From: Chloroflexia bacterium
GTDB lineage: Bacteria; Chloroflexota; Chloroflexia; QHBQ01; JADMIH01
Length of the DNA stretch: 20,337 nt
Assembly: GCA_025927935.1 (NCBI GenBank)
Contig: JAICKM010000024.1
Coordinates: 1 to 20,337 of the forward strand
Direction of reading: 5' to 3'
In this document: piece after piece, positions 6,925-14,812 of the stretch
Position numbering within the stretch: the stretch's first letter is position 1
How the letters are laid out: each line of letters opens with the position of its first letter
Notes under the pieces: generated by a model
Seen by the model: only the letters and a program-made list of their open reading frames with translations
Databases searched by the model: none
Told to the model about the DNA's origin: nothing
Position numbers and translations under genes: made by a program

Positions 6925-6933
6925 ATTATATCA
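6925..6933 (-). promoter_or_regulatory. Extended -10 promoter reading leftward
   Basis: The minus strand carries TGATATAAT, a perfect extended -10. A TTGACA also occurs upstream (6944-6939), but only eight bases away, so it is not a valid -35 for this hexamer. Transcription would start near 6918, giving a leader of about 345 bases to the 74-aa gene. Confidence 0.4.
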
Positions 6934-7055
6934 TATCGTGTCAAGAGAGATGACCGACATCCAGTCACCGCGTGATCCGTTTAGCTCCCACACCGGCCCG
7001 CCCTGCGCTCCGCGTGCCCGCCCAGCGCGCGTCTGCCTGGATGGCCGGCGGGCAG

Positions 7056-7084
7056 TTGCAATGGGCGGGCTAATGATGTACAAT
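7056..7084 (+). promoter_or_regulatory. Sigma70-type promoter of the dehydrogenase gene, predicted leaderless
   Basis: TTGCAA (7056-7061), a 17-base spacer and TACAAT (7079-7084). The expected transcription start, about seven bases beyond the -10, is 7091-7092, exactly at the GTG start codon. Confidence 0.65.
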
Positions 7085-7091
7085 ACCCGCC

Positions 7092-8156
7092 GTGACAGCT
7101 ACGACCCCAACCGCAGACGCGCCGGACGCCGCGCCGATCTATGTCCTGGTCAACTTCCCGCTGGATGACACCGAGCGGCACCTGATCGAGGGGGTCAGCC
7201 CCCGTGTGCGGCTCGATATGAGCATGGAACCGGACTCGCCCGGTGCGGTCGCGCCACGCGAGTCCGCGCGCCCGGCGCCGGACTGGCGGCGGCTGGACGA
7301 CGCGAAATTGCATCCGCTGCTGGCGCGCGCCGAAGTGCTGCTCACCTTCCGCTTCCCCGTGGAATGGCTACTGCTGGCGCCCCACCTGCAATGGATCCAG
7401 CTTACCAGCGCCGGGGTGGACCACATGATCGGCGCCGGGCTGTTCGACCGGCGGCCCGATGTGCGGGTCACGACGGCCAGCGGCATCCACGCCATCCCGA
7501 TCTCGGAGCAAGTCATCGGCTATATTCTGACCTTCAGCCGAGGCTTTGTGCGCGCCGGGCGCGCACAACGCGAAGCACGCTGGGACCGCTACACGCCGGA
7601 GGAAGCGGCGGGCAAGACGCTGGGCATCGTGGGCTATGGCCCTATCGCCCAGCGCACGGCCACCATAGCCCACGCGCTGGGTATGCGCGTCGTGGTGTTG
7701 CGCCACACGTCCCAGGCGCAGACCGAACCGCCGATTGATCGCTTCTACACACCGGACCAATTGCACACGATGCTTGGCGAAAGCGATTTTGTGCTGCTGG
7801 CGGCGCCGCTCACGCCGGAGACCCGCGGCCTGATCAACGCCGCCGCGCTGGAAGCCATGCGCCCCACCGCCGTGCTGATCAACATCGCACGCGGAGGCTT
7901 GGTCGACGAGCCGGCGCTGATCGCCGCGCTACAAACGGGCCAGATCGCCGGAGCCGCGCTGGACGTGTTCGCGCAAGAACCCCTCCCCGCGGAGAGTCCG
8001 CTGTGGGCCATGCAGAACGTGTTCATCACCCCGCACCTCGCGGGGGCCAATCCATCCTACAACCGCCGCGCAATCGAACTCTTTTGCGACAACCTCCGCC
8101 GCTATATCGCCGGGGCGCCGCTGCGCAACCTGGTGGACCCTGCACGGGGCTATTGA
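7092..8156 (+). CDS. D-isomer-specific 2-hydroxyacid dehydrogenase, NAD-binding
   Basis: This 354-residue enzyme should interconvert a 2-oxoacid and a D-2-hydroxyacid with NAD(P)H; the exact substrate cannot be read from the sequence. The Rossmann segment GIVGYGPIAQ is at 178-187, with Ala in place of the third glycine. The catalytic set is visible: Arg267 in NIARGGLVDE, Glu296 in FAQEPLP and His315 in TPHLAG. The N-terminal substrate domain includes LTFRFPVEWLL and WIQLTSAGVDHM. The start is GTG 7092; there is no Shine-Dalgarno sequence, and the promoter -10 ends only seven bases upstream, so a leaderless mRNA is likely. A 7-bp hairpin lies just after the stop, then the DinG-like gene follows on the same strand. 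Confidence 0.9.
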   Translation: MTATTPTADAPDAAPIYVLVNFPLDDTERHLIEGVSPRVRLDMSMEPDSPGAVAPRESARPAPDWRRLDDAKLHPLLARAEVLLTFRFPVEWLLLAPHLQWIQLTSAGVDHMIGAGLFDRRPDVRVTTASGIHAIPISEQVIGYILTFSRGFVRAGRAQREARWDRYTPEEAAGKTLGIVGYGPIAQRTATIAHALGMRVVVLRHTSQAQTEPPIDRFYTPDQLHTMLGESDFVLLAAPLTPETRGLINAAALEAMRPTAVLINIARGGLVDEPALIAALQTGQIAGAALDVFAQEPLPAESPLWAMQNVFITPHLAGANPSYNRRAIELFCDNLRRYIAGAPLRNLVDPARGY

Positions 8157-8163
8157 TGTAACC

Positions 8164-8182
8164 CGACCCGTCCACCGGGTCG
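8164..8182 (+). terminator. Hairpin between dehydrogenase and dinG-like genes
   Basis: CGACCCG (8164-8170) and CGGGTCG (8176-8182) form a 7-bp stem with a 5-base loop, seven bases past the stop. No T-run follows, so full termination is uncertain and read-through into the helicase gene is possible. Confidence 0.4.
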
Positions 8183-8208
8183 TCGCCTAGATCGGAACAA
8201 CGCTGACC

Positions 8209-11200
8209 GTGGGTCGTACCTATATCGCATTAGATACCGAGGCTACGGGCCTGCGGGCGGAAGCCGATGAGATTATCGAGATCGGCGTAGTCAAGTTCCG
8301 CGACGGCCAGGTGCTGGACCGCTGGCAGAGTTTTATCCGGCCCAGCCAACCGATCCCCTACAAGATCACGGCCCTGACCGGCATCACGCCGCAGGATGTG
8401 CGACGGGCGCCCGCTTTGTACGCGGTGGCCCCGGCGCTGTTACGATTCGTCGGCGATTGTCCCATTGTCGGCCATTCCATCGAGATCGACCTGGCGCTGC
8501 TCAAGCGGCAGGGGGTGCAGATGCGTAACCGGTCCTACGATACGTTTGAGCTTGCCACGCTGCTGCTGCCCGAAGTGCCGGTCTATAACCTGGCCGGCGT
8601 GGCCGCCGCGCTCCAGTTGCCCATCCCAACGACGCATCGGGCGGTAGCCGACGCCGAACTGGCGATGCATGTCTTCAACGCACTCGTCGGGCGCCTGCAA
8701 GAGATGCCGGTCGAGGTCCTGGCCGAGATCAACCGGGCCACAGCGACCACCGAGTGGTCGCTGCGCTATTTGTTCCAGGAAGTGGAGCGCGAAGCAGTGC
8801 GCTCGACCTTCTCCAGCCCGTTGAGCGCGGCCGGCACCCTTGGCAGCAAGCTGGCCGCCGCCGGGTTTTCGCAGACCGAGTTCGATCTGGGTCTGATCCA
8901 CCCACCGGAGATGCCGCCGCCGCTGGAACCCGACGACGACGCGACGCGCCCGATTGACATACCCGCCCTGCTGGCCGCGCTGGCCGCCGACGGCGTGGTG
9001 GGGCAGACCTTCCCGGCGTATGAGTTTCGGCCCCAGCAACTGGACATGCTGCGCTCGGTGGCCGAGGCGTTCAACAACGGCGATCACCTGCTGGTCGAGG
9101 CGGGAACCGGCACCGGCAAATCGCTGGCCTACCTGCTGCCCGCGCTCAAGTTCGCCGTGCAGAACAACACCCGCGTGGTCGTGGCGACCAACACGATCAA
9201 CCTGCAAGACCAGTTGTTCCACAAGGACCTGCCCGCGCTGACCGAGGTGCTGACGGCGTGGGACGCGCAGACCCGCAAGCCCGCCGCCGCCGACGCCTGG
9301 AGCCAGGCGCTGGCCCGGCAGAGCGGCCGGGCGGGCCGCAAGGCTCCGCAGGATCACAAGCCCGCCACGGGCAGCGCCGTGCCGGAAGAGCCGCCGTTCC
9401 GGGCCGCCGTGCTCAAGGGGCGCAGTAATTATCTCTGTCTGCGCCGCTGGGCCGGCTTCCGCAAGCAGACGCCTACCAACATCGACGAGCTGCGCACCCT
9501 GGTCAAGGTGCTGATCTGGTTGCCGACGACGCACACCGGGGACCGCAGCGAGTTGTTGCTGGTGAACACAGAGCCGCAGGTCTGGAACAAGATCGCCGTC
9601 AGCGAGGAAGGGTGCCCGCTGCACGAGTGCGTCTACAACCAGAAGGGACTCTGCTTCTTCCACCGGGCCAGGGTGAACGCCGAGGCGGCCCATGTGCTCG
9701 TCGTCAACCACGCCCTGCTGCTGGCCGACATCGCCACCGGTAACCGGGTGCTGCCGCCCTACAAGCACCTGGTCATCGACGAGGCCCACCACCTGGAGGA
9801 CGAAGCGACCGACCAACTGGGCTACCAGGTGACGCAGCACGCGGTCTTGGAGTTGACCACGGAATTGAGTCACCCACGGGGCGATCATTATGAAGGCTTC
9901 CTGGCCGACCTGCGCCGCCAGTTCGACGCCGCCCCGGCCCGCCCCACCGCCTCGCCACGCGGACCGCTGCCGCCCATTGAGCGAGTCCATATTGCCGAGC
10001 GCGAGTTGCAGGCCCTGGACCAGATTCTGGAGAAATTGCACAACGCCTGCGAACGAGCGCGGCCCATGGCCCATGAGGTATTCACCTGCATGCACCGGTT
10101 GCTGGAAGCGCATAGCGAGGAGCGCAACGAGTACGACAAGCGCCTGCGCATCACGCCGGATGTGCGCAAGGGGCCGCTCTGGGGCGAGGTCGAACTAACC
10201 TGGGACAACCTGAACCTCCTGCTGGCGAGCTTGCTGGACGACCTGAATCGCCTGACCGCACTGATCGAGGAGCTGGACTCGGCGCAGAGCGGCGACCTGG
10301 CGAACCTGCTGCTGGAACTGACCAATCTGTGGCGCCAGGTGGAAACGTTGCATAGCCGCCTGCAAGCGGCGGTCGCCAATCCGAGCGCGGGCGCGATCTA
10401 CTGGCTGTCGTCCAACGCCCGCGACGAGACCACCACCCTGCATTGCGCGCCGCTCCATGTGGGCGAATTGCTGGACCGCTACCTGTTCCAGACCAAGCGC
10501 ACGGTGGTGCTGACCTCGGCCACACTCTCGACGGACGGCGACTTCGGCTATGTGCGCGAGCGGCTGGGCCTGCATACCACCGGGGAGCTACACGTCGGTT
10601 CGCCATTCGATTATGTCAATTCGACGCTGCTTTATATCCCCGAAGATCTGCCGGAACCCAATCAGCCGGGCTATCAGCGCCAGTTGGAGCAGGCCATCCT
10701 CGATCTGTGCAAGGCGACGCACGGCCGGGCGCTGGTGCTGTTCACCTCGCACAGCGCACTGCGCACAACGTATCGCGCCTTGCAGCGCCCGCTGGAAGAG
10801 GCCGGGCTGCTGCTGCTGGGCCACAACCTGGACGGATCGCGCCGCCAATTGCTCGAACGCTTCCGCAATACCCCGCAGAGCGTGCTGATGGGTACGTCGT
10901 CCTTCTGGGAGGGCATCGACGTGGTGGGCGACGCGCTGAGCGTGCTCATCATCGCCAAGCTGCCCTTCCGCGTGCCCAGCGACCCGGTCTTTGCCGCGCG
11001 CAGCGAACAGTTCGACGACGCCTTTGCCCAGTACTCGGTGCCGCAGGCGATCCTGAAGTTCAAGCAAGGCTTCGGACGGCTAATCCGCAGCCGCGAGGAT
11101 CGGGGCGTGGTCGCCGTGCTCGACCGCCGGGTGATCAGCAAGGGCTACGGTCACACCTTCCTCACCTCGCTGCCGATCTGCACAGTGCGCCGTGGCCCCG

Positions 11201-11268
11201 CGCACAACCTGCCGGATGAGGCCGCGCGCTGGCTGGCCCCGACCCACGCGCCGCTGGCCGGAGAATAG
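8209..11268 (+). CDS. dinG: DnaQ-like 3'-5' exonuclease fused to DinG/XPD-family helicase
   Basis: This 1019-residue protein joins a proofreading-type exonuclease to an iron-sulfur DNA helicase. In residues 1-165 the DEDDh site is complete: DTE (9-11), Asp94 in GHSIEIDL, and His143 and Asp148 in HRAVAD. The helicase has Walker A GTGTGKS near 299-305, a DEAH box at 524-527, VLTSATLS, and motif VI QGFGRLIRSREDRG near 953-966. Four cysteines, C410, C469, C474 and C482, are spaced as expected for the XPD/DinG 4Fe-4S cluster. The same fusion is known in Firmicutes (long DinG/YpvA type), so both activities are expected in DNA repair or in resolving R-loops and other structures. The start is GTG 8209, with only a weak GGAA 13 bases upstream; the DTE strand follows directly, so no later start fits. 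Confidence 0.93.
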   Translation: MGRTYIALDTEATGLRAEADEIIEIGVVKFRDGQVLDRWQSFIRPSQPIPYKITALTGITPQDVRRAPALYAVAPALLRFVGDCPIVGHSIEIDLALLKRQGVQMRNRSYDTFELATLLLPEVPVYNLAGVAAALQLPIPTTHRAVADAELAMHVFNALVGRLQEMPVEVLAEINRATATTEWSLRYLFQEVEREAVRSTFSSPLSAAGTLGSKLAAAGFSQTEFDLGLIHPPEMPPPLEPDDDATRPIDIPALLAALAADGVVGQTFPAYEFRPQQLDMLRSVAEAFNNGDHLLVEAGTGTGKSLAYLLPALKFAVQNNTRVVVATNTINLQDQLFHKDLPALTEVLTAWDAQTRKPAAADAWSQALARQSGRAGRKAPQDHKPATGSAVPEEPPFRAAVLKGRSNYLCLRRWAGFRKQTPTNIDELRTLVKVLIWLPTTHTGDRSELLLVNTEPQVWNKIAVSEEGCPLHECVYNQKGLCFFHRARVNAEAAHVLVVNHALLLADIATGNRVLPPYKHLVIDEAHHLEDEATDQLGYQVTQHAVLELTTELSHPRGDHYEGFLADLRRQFDAAPARPTASPRGPLPPIERVHIAERELQALDQILEKLHNACERARPMAHEVFTCMHRLLEAHSEERNEYDKRLRITPDVRKGPLWGEVELTWDNLNLLLASLLDDLNRLTALIEELDSAQSGDLANLLLELTNLWRQVETLHSRLQAAVANPSAGAIYWLSSNARDETTTLHCAPLHVGELLDRYLFQTKRTVVLTSATLSTDGDFGYVRERLGLHTTGELHVGSPFDYVNSTLLYIPEDLPEPNQPGYQRQLEQAILDLCKATHGRALVLFTSHSALRTTYRALQRPLEEAGLLLLGHNLDGSRRQLLERFRNTPQSVLMGTSSFWEGIDVVGDALSVLIIAKLPFRVPSDPVFAARSEQFDDAFAQYSVPQAILKFKQGFGRLIRSREDRGVVAVLDRRVISKGYGHTFLTSLPICTVRRGPAHNLPDEAARWLAPTHAPLAGE

Positions 11269-11490
11269 CACCCCAACATCCGTTCTTCAGCGAGGATTTC
11301 GCACGACGAAGGCGCGCAGCGGTAAAAGGATGTCAGTAGTGCCACCTTGCCTACTACGGCTCGATAGTATAGAATAAGATTCCAGTTTAGCTGTAAAGCA
11401 TCGGCACGTAGCATTTCACGTTGTCAATGGAAGGCACTGCTATTACGTATTGCTAGTTCAGGGACGACCGGCCCAGGAGGAACCATACCC
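11269..11490. other. Gene-free stretch with a possible promoter
   Basis: Local GC is lower here. TTGCCT (11347-11352), a 17-base spacer and TAGAAT (11370-11375) could be a promoter reading right, starting near 11382. I see no supported gene before the doubtful ORF at 11491. Confidence 0.35.
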
Positions 11491-11859
11491 ATGGATGGAC
11501 CCCCCGCGCAACCCCGCTGGTCGCCCCTGCGATCCTTGCCCACCCCTCCCGGCCCGCGCTGTGGCGCAGCTGTGCCGCTCGGCGTCCAGAGCTGTCCCAG
11601 GTGCGCCCGTCCTCCTGCGATCCACGACAGCGGCTGCCTGCCGGCGCCGCAGATCAACCGCGGCGTCATTCACATAGCCGGCGCACTCTTCCGCTGGACC
11701 ACTACCCCAGTCGACCGCGCGGCGCGGGCTACCGCGACCGCGCAAATCCGTACGGTCTTACCGGACACGCCTGCCGGAAATGAGCCGCGGGCTGTAACAC
11801 TATCCATCCGAGCGGCGAGACCGGACGCGGGCACCCCGCGGGCGCCGGCTACCCGGTAG
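11491..11859 (+). CDS. Doubtful small ORF with a half zinc-ribbon motif (122 aa)
   Basis: ATG 11491 is preceded by AGGAGG ten bases upstream, within a 16-base stretch identical to the leader of jag. Residues 24-39 read RCGAAVPLGVQSCPRC, the second half of a typical zinc ribbon. The residue where the first cysteine of a CxxC pair would be expected is glycine (GPRC). The remaining 80 residues are Pro/Ala/Arg/Thr-rich and show no recognisable fold. It may be a degraded gene, a short regulatory protein or chance. It lies alone between the helicase and antiporter genes. Confidence 0.3.
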   Translation: MDGPPAQPRWSPLRSLPTPPGPRCGAAVPLGVQSCPRCARPPAIHDSGCLPAPQINRGVIHIAGALFRWTTTPVDRAARATATAQIRTVLPDTPAGNEPRAVTLSIRAARPDAGTPRAPATR

Positions 11860-11882
11860 GCCCATATTTTTCTCGACCCTTT

Positions 11883-11910
11883 GGTGCTGCGTCACCGGCT
11901 CCGCGGCACC
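11883..11910. promoter_or_regulatory. Inverted repeat upstream of antiporter -10
   Basis: GGTGCTGCG (11883-11891) and CGCGGCACC (11902-11910) pair over nine positions with one G-T wobble. The repeat ends six bases before TATAGT (11917-11922), a possible -10 for the antiporter gene, so it covers the -35 region like an operator would. Confidence 0.35.
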
Positions 11911-11967
11911 CACACCTATAGTGCAGGAGCTTTCTGGCGCACACTGTAGACGGCTGGAGTCATCACT

Positions 11968-13683
11968 ATGGAAGATTTAAAACTCGTTCTGGACCTGGTG
12001 CTGGCCGTGGCGGCGGCCTTTGCCGGCGGGGTGCTGGCCCAGCGCCTGGGCCAGCCGGTCATTCTCGGCTACCTGGTCGGTGGCATGATCATCGGTCCTT
12101 TTACGCCCGGCCTGGTCGCCGATCAACACTCCGTCAGCGTGCTGGCCGAGATCGGCGTAGCGTTCCTCATGTTCGCGCTGGGCGCCGAGTTCTCGCTGGG
12201 CGAACTGCGGCGCATGGGCCTGGTGGCCTCGGTGGGAGGCATCCTGCAAATCCTGATCACCATGGGCCTGGGGCCGCTGCTCGCGCCCATCCTGGGCCTG
12301 ACGTTCATGCAGGGGGTCTTTCTGGGCGCGCTGCTGGCGCTGTCTAGCACAGTCGTCGCGCTCAAGTTGCTCATGGCGCGCGGAGAGCTACAGGCGCTGC
12401 ACGGGCGTGTCGCCCTGGGCATCCTGATCGCGCAGGACCTGGCCGTGGTGCCCATGGTGGTGATCCTGCCTGCGCTCGCGGGCGACAGCACCACGCTGGC
12501 GCAAGACCTGGGGCTGGCGGCGCTCAAGGCGGCGGCCATCCTGATCGGCGCCTATGTGCTCGGCACACGTGTAGTGCCCTGGGTGCTCCACCAGACCGCC
12601 ATCGCCCGCACGCGCGAATTGTTCCTGTTGGGCGTCGTGGCGCTGGCGCTGGGCACGGCGCTGGTGACGCAGGCGGCCGGCCTGTCGATTGCCTTCGGCG
12701 CCTTCCTGGCCGGCCTGGTCGTCTCGGAGTCCCAGTTTCGCACCCAGGTGATCGCGGAGGTCTTGCCCTTGCGCGACCTCTTTGCGTCGCTGTTTTTCGT
12801 CTCGGTGGGCATGTTGATCAACCCGGTGACGCTGCTTAACCAATTGGGGTTGGTGGCGCTGGTAGCCGCCGTGGTCCTCCTGGGCAAGACGTTAATTGTC
12901 ACGGCCATTGTGCTGGCCCTGAAGCTGCCGGGGCGGGTCGCCCTGCTCAGCGGGTTGGCGCTCGCCCAGGTGGGCGAGTTTTCCTTCGTCCTGGCGCGCA
13001 TCGGGGTGGATCGCAACGCCATCCCCACGAGCATCTTCGACCTCATCCTGGCCGTCTCGCTGGTGACGATTGTCCTGACTCCGGCAGTGCTCGGCATCGC
13101 GCCAGGGCTGATCCGGGCGCTGGAGCGGCTGCCGGGTGTGGGGCCGCGATTTACCGCGCCCGTGGAGGCGGCGCCGGAGACGGCGGGACTGGCCGACCAT
13201 GTCGTCATCTGCGGGTTTGGCCGCGTGGGGCGCGAACTGGCGGAGGCGTTGGAGCAGCGCGGCTTGCGCTATCTAGTCATCGAGTATAACCCGTTGATCG
13301 TGGACGAGTTGCGGCGGCGGAAGGTGCCGGTGATCTACGGAGATGCCGCGAACCCCGCCGTGCTGGAACACGCCCACCTGGATACGGCGCGGGTGATGGC
13401 CGTGCTCATGCCCGATGCGCGGGCGGCGGAACTGGCCGTCCACCACGCCCGCCTGGAACATCCGGAGCTTGACATCATCGCGCGGGTGGGCAATGCGCGG
13501 CAGGTCGATCAGTTGCGCCGCGAGGGCGCCAGCGAGGTAGTGCAACCGGAGTTCGAAGCCGGGGTGGAAGTGCTGTTACAGGTGCTGCGCCACTACGACA
13601 TGAACGAGCGGGAATTGATCCAGATGGTCAGCGGGCGGCGCAATGAGTTCTATCAGCGCCCGCTGGTGGACGAGATGGCCTGA
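11968..13683 (+). CDS. CPA2 monovalent cation:H+ antiporter with RCK/TrkA-N domain (KefB/YbaL type)
   Basis: This 571-residue integral membrane transporter probably exchanges K+ or Na+ for protons. Residues 1-385 hold about 12 hydrophobic segments with family landmarks: GQPVILGYLVGGMIIGP, FALGAEFSLGELRR, LALSSTVVALKLL and LIAQDLAVVPMV with the ion-site QDL, plus FFVSVGMLINP. Residues about 410-530 form a TrkA-N domain with the nucleotide loop CGFGRVG (415-421), an acidic residue at VIEYN and VIYGDAANP. The order matches E. coli YbaL/KefB. GGAG lies eight bases before ATG 11968. No quinone-oxidoreductase partner (KefF/G) is beside it. A strong hairpin follows the stop. Confidence 0.9.
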   Translation: MEDLKLVLDLVLAVAAAFAGGVLAQRLGQPVILGYLVGGMIIGPFTPGLVADQHSVSVLAEIGVAFLMFALGAEFSLGELRRMGLVASVGGILQILITMGLGPLLAPILGLTFMQGVFLGALLALSSTVVALKLLMARGELQALHGRVALGILIAQDLAVVPMVVILPALAGDSTTLAQDLGLAALKAAAILIGAYVLGTRVVPWVLHQTAIARTRELFLLGVVALALGTALVTQAAGLSIAFGAFLAGLVVSESQFRTQVIAEVLPLRDLFASLFFVSVGMLINPVTLLNQLGLVALVAAVVLLGKTLIVTAIVLALKLPGRVALLSGLALAQVGEFSFVLARIGVDRNAIPTSIFDLILAVSLVTIVLTPAVLGIAPGLIRALERLPGVGPRFTAPVEAAPETAGLADHVVICGFGRVGRELAEALEQRGLRYLVIEYNPLIVDELRRRKVPVIYGDAANPAVLEHAHLDTARVMAVLMPDARAAELAVHHARLEHPELDIIARVGNARQVDQLRREGASEVVQPEFEAGVEVLLQVLRHYDMNERELIQMVSGRRNEFYQRPLVDEMA

Positions 13684-13707
13684 TCGGATACCCGCTAACC
13701 GGCCGCA

Positions 13708-13739
13708 CGGCGCCGCCATGCTACCATGCGGCGGCGCCG
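13708..13739. terminator. Bidirectional hairpin between convergent genes
   Basis: CGGCGCCGCC (13708-13717) and GGCGGCGCCG (13730-13739) form a perfect 10-bp stem with a 12-base loop. It lies between the antiporter stop and the stop of the convergent ATPase-like gene, so it likely serves both, although no T-run is present. Confidence 0.6.
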
Positions 13740-13756
13740 GGGCCGCGCGGTAGGGG

Positions 13757-14290
13757 CTAGGCCGCCGATGCGACCAGGGTCATGCCTTCGGGCGGCACGG
13801 CGGTGCTGCGGATACCGCGCACGCTGGCGCTGCCGGTACGGTGTAGCAGCAGCACATGAGACGCCGTCAATTCCTGCAAGCGGTTCAGGTTGGCGACAAA
13901 GGCCGCCATCTCCAGCGGGTTGAGTTCGTCGGCCCCGAAGCAATAGGCCAGGCAGTCGAGCACGATCAGGCTGGGCGTGCCGACCTTCTTGGCGATGACG
14001 TTCGCCAGGGCGTCCACATTGGCCGGTTTGAGCATGTTGATCGCCTTCGGGAGCACGAACAGCCCCTTGACCTGCCCCAGATGGCGGGCTTTGCCCAACC
14101 GGGTCAGGATGCCGGACAGTTGCCATTCGCCCTCGCAGGCGACATAGACTACCTTCTGCCCCGCGCCGGCCATGTCGAGGACGGCATCCAGGGCCAGGGC
14201 GGTCAGACCCATGGCATCGGCGCCGTACAGGCAAACAACCTTGTCCGTTGTAATGGCCTCTGTTAACGCGCTCGTATCGATATTCTTCAC
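13757..14290 (-). CDS. Shortened RepA/AAA_25-like ATPase with defective Walker A
   Basis: The protein has 177 residues. The start is GTG 14290, with GGAAAGG eight bases upstream; the frame further upstream is not protein-like. The layout is RecA-like. A P-loop-position segment GADAMGLT (23-30) has Leu where Lys is required. VVYVACEGEWQLSGILTRL (47-65) resembles the 'VxYxAxEG' strand of RepA-type ATPases. Walker B SLIVLDCLAYCFG is at 107-119 (Asp112). HVLLLHRTG (145-153) and RGIRSTA (158-164) match the family's HHTG and RGxRGSxA motifs. The sequence ends right there, shorter than phage or plasmid relatives. ATP hydrolysis is doubtful, so it may be a binding or scaffold protein. It is probably in an operon with the TPR gene 61 bases upstream. 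Confidence 0.7.
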   Translation of the reverse strand: MKNIDTSALTEAITTDKVVCLYGADAMGLTALALDAVLDMAGAGQKVVYVACEGEWQLSGILTRLGKARHLGQVKGLFVLPKAINMLKPANVDALANVIAKKVGTPSLIVLDCLAYCFGADELNPLEMAAFVANLNRLQELTASHVLLLHRTGSASVRGIRSTAVPPEGMTLVASAA

Positions 14291-14351
14291 GAAAGCAACC
14301 TTTCCGACTTCAGCCCGCGCCCGGCGGCGGCTGTTGTAGCTTAGCTGACCA

Positions 14352-14600
14352 TCACAACGTCCACAGTTTCTTCTTAGCCTCGTTGTCCCCCAGGGCCGCG
14401 CCCCGTTGAAAATCCTGGCGCGCGGCCGATAGGAGACCCATGGCGGCAAAAATCTGGCCGCGCGTGCGGTAGTATTCCGCCGTGGCCGGCTGCAATTCGA
14501 CCGCGCGGGTCGCATCGATAATCGCCCGGTCATACTCGCCGAGTTCGTAATAGGTGCGGGCCTGCGTGTCGTGCTCCGCTGCCCCTTTTATACTGTTCAT
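14352..14600 (-). CDS. Small TPR-repeat protein (82 aa)
   Basis: This 82-residue protein starts at ATG 14600, with GGAG five bases upstream. Two tetratricopeptide repeats fill it: ARTYYELGEYDRAIIDATRAVELQP (about 14-38), then EYYRTRGQIFAAMGLLSAARQDFQRGAAL (about 42-70), with a short C-terminal cap KKKLWTL. It has no signal peptide. TPRs mediate protein-protein contacts, and the adjacent downstream ATPase-like protein is the obvious partner candidate, but that is inference. Its start overlaps the stop of the upstream ORF by ATGA. Confidence 0.82.
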   Translation of the reverse strand: MNSIKGAAEHDTQARTYYELGEYDRAIIDATRAVELQPATAEYYRTRGQIFAAMGLLSAARQDFQRGAALGDNEAKKKLWTL

Positions 14601-14812
14601 AACTGCTCCGCTTTATTATTATGCAGGGCGCCGGCCGCGCCCACCTGTCCAGTCACACTGGATAGATTGATCCCGCCACCTTCCGACTGACCTTGAGGCA
14701 ACACATCTGCGTAATTGAGGAAGCGCCTAGCAAGAAACGCGACCGGCCAGGGGCCGGCAAGCACGGCAGACGAACTTGGGGTGCAGGTTCGTGAATCTGA
14801 CATGCGGAACAA
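14597..14812 (-). CDS. Doubtful leader ORF coupled to the TPR gene (71 aa)
   Basis: This frame could start at TTG 14812 or ATG 14803 and ends in a TGA that overlaps the TPR gene's ATG (ATGA). The predicted transcription start (about 14842) is only 30-40 bases upstream. These two facts favour a real coupled gene. Against it, there is no Shine-Dalgarno sequence, and the residues (SDSRTCTPSSS, then FLNYADVLPQGQSEGGG and INLSSVTGQVGAAGALHNN) match no family I know. Two hairpins fall inside it (14743-14757 and 14770-14792), so the stretch could instead be a structured RNA leader. Confidence 0.3.
   Translation of the reverse strand: MFRMSDSRTCTPSSSAVLAGPWPVAFLARRFLNYADVLPQGQSEGGGINLSSVTGQVGAAGALHNNKAEQL

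Larger units (their letters stand above)
6574..7055. other. 480-base intergenic region
   Basis: No gene is supported here. It contains an inverted repeat GATCCCGC (6632-6639) / GCGGGATC (6651-6658), repeat copy 3 (6772-6815), and a minus-strand extended -10 near 6925-6933. It separates the minus-strand genes from the divergent dehydrogenase gene. Confidence 0.6.

Noticed and set aside
6925..6944. TTGACA/TATAAT pair as a full promoter
   Set aside because: The hexamers are only eight bases apart, too close for sigma70; only the extended -10 is kept.
8440..10113. A 557-codon reverse-strand open frame
   Set aside because: It lies wholly inside the exonuclease-helicase gene, whose motifs are complete. 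The reverse product has no recognisable domain and is the usual by-product of high GC.
11151..11414. 87-codon minus-strand frame at the end of the helicase gene
   Set aside because: Most of it is antisense to conserved helicase sequence and it has no ribosome site.
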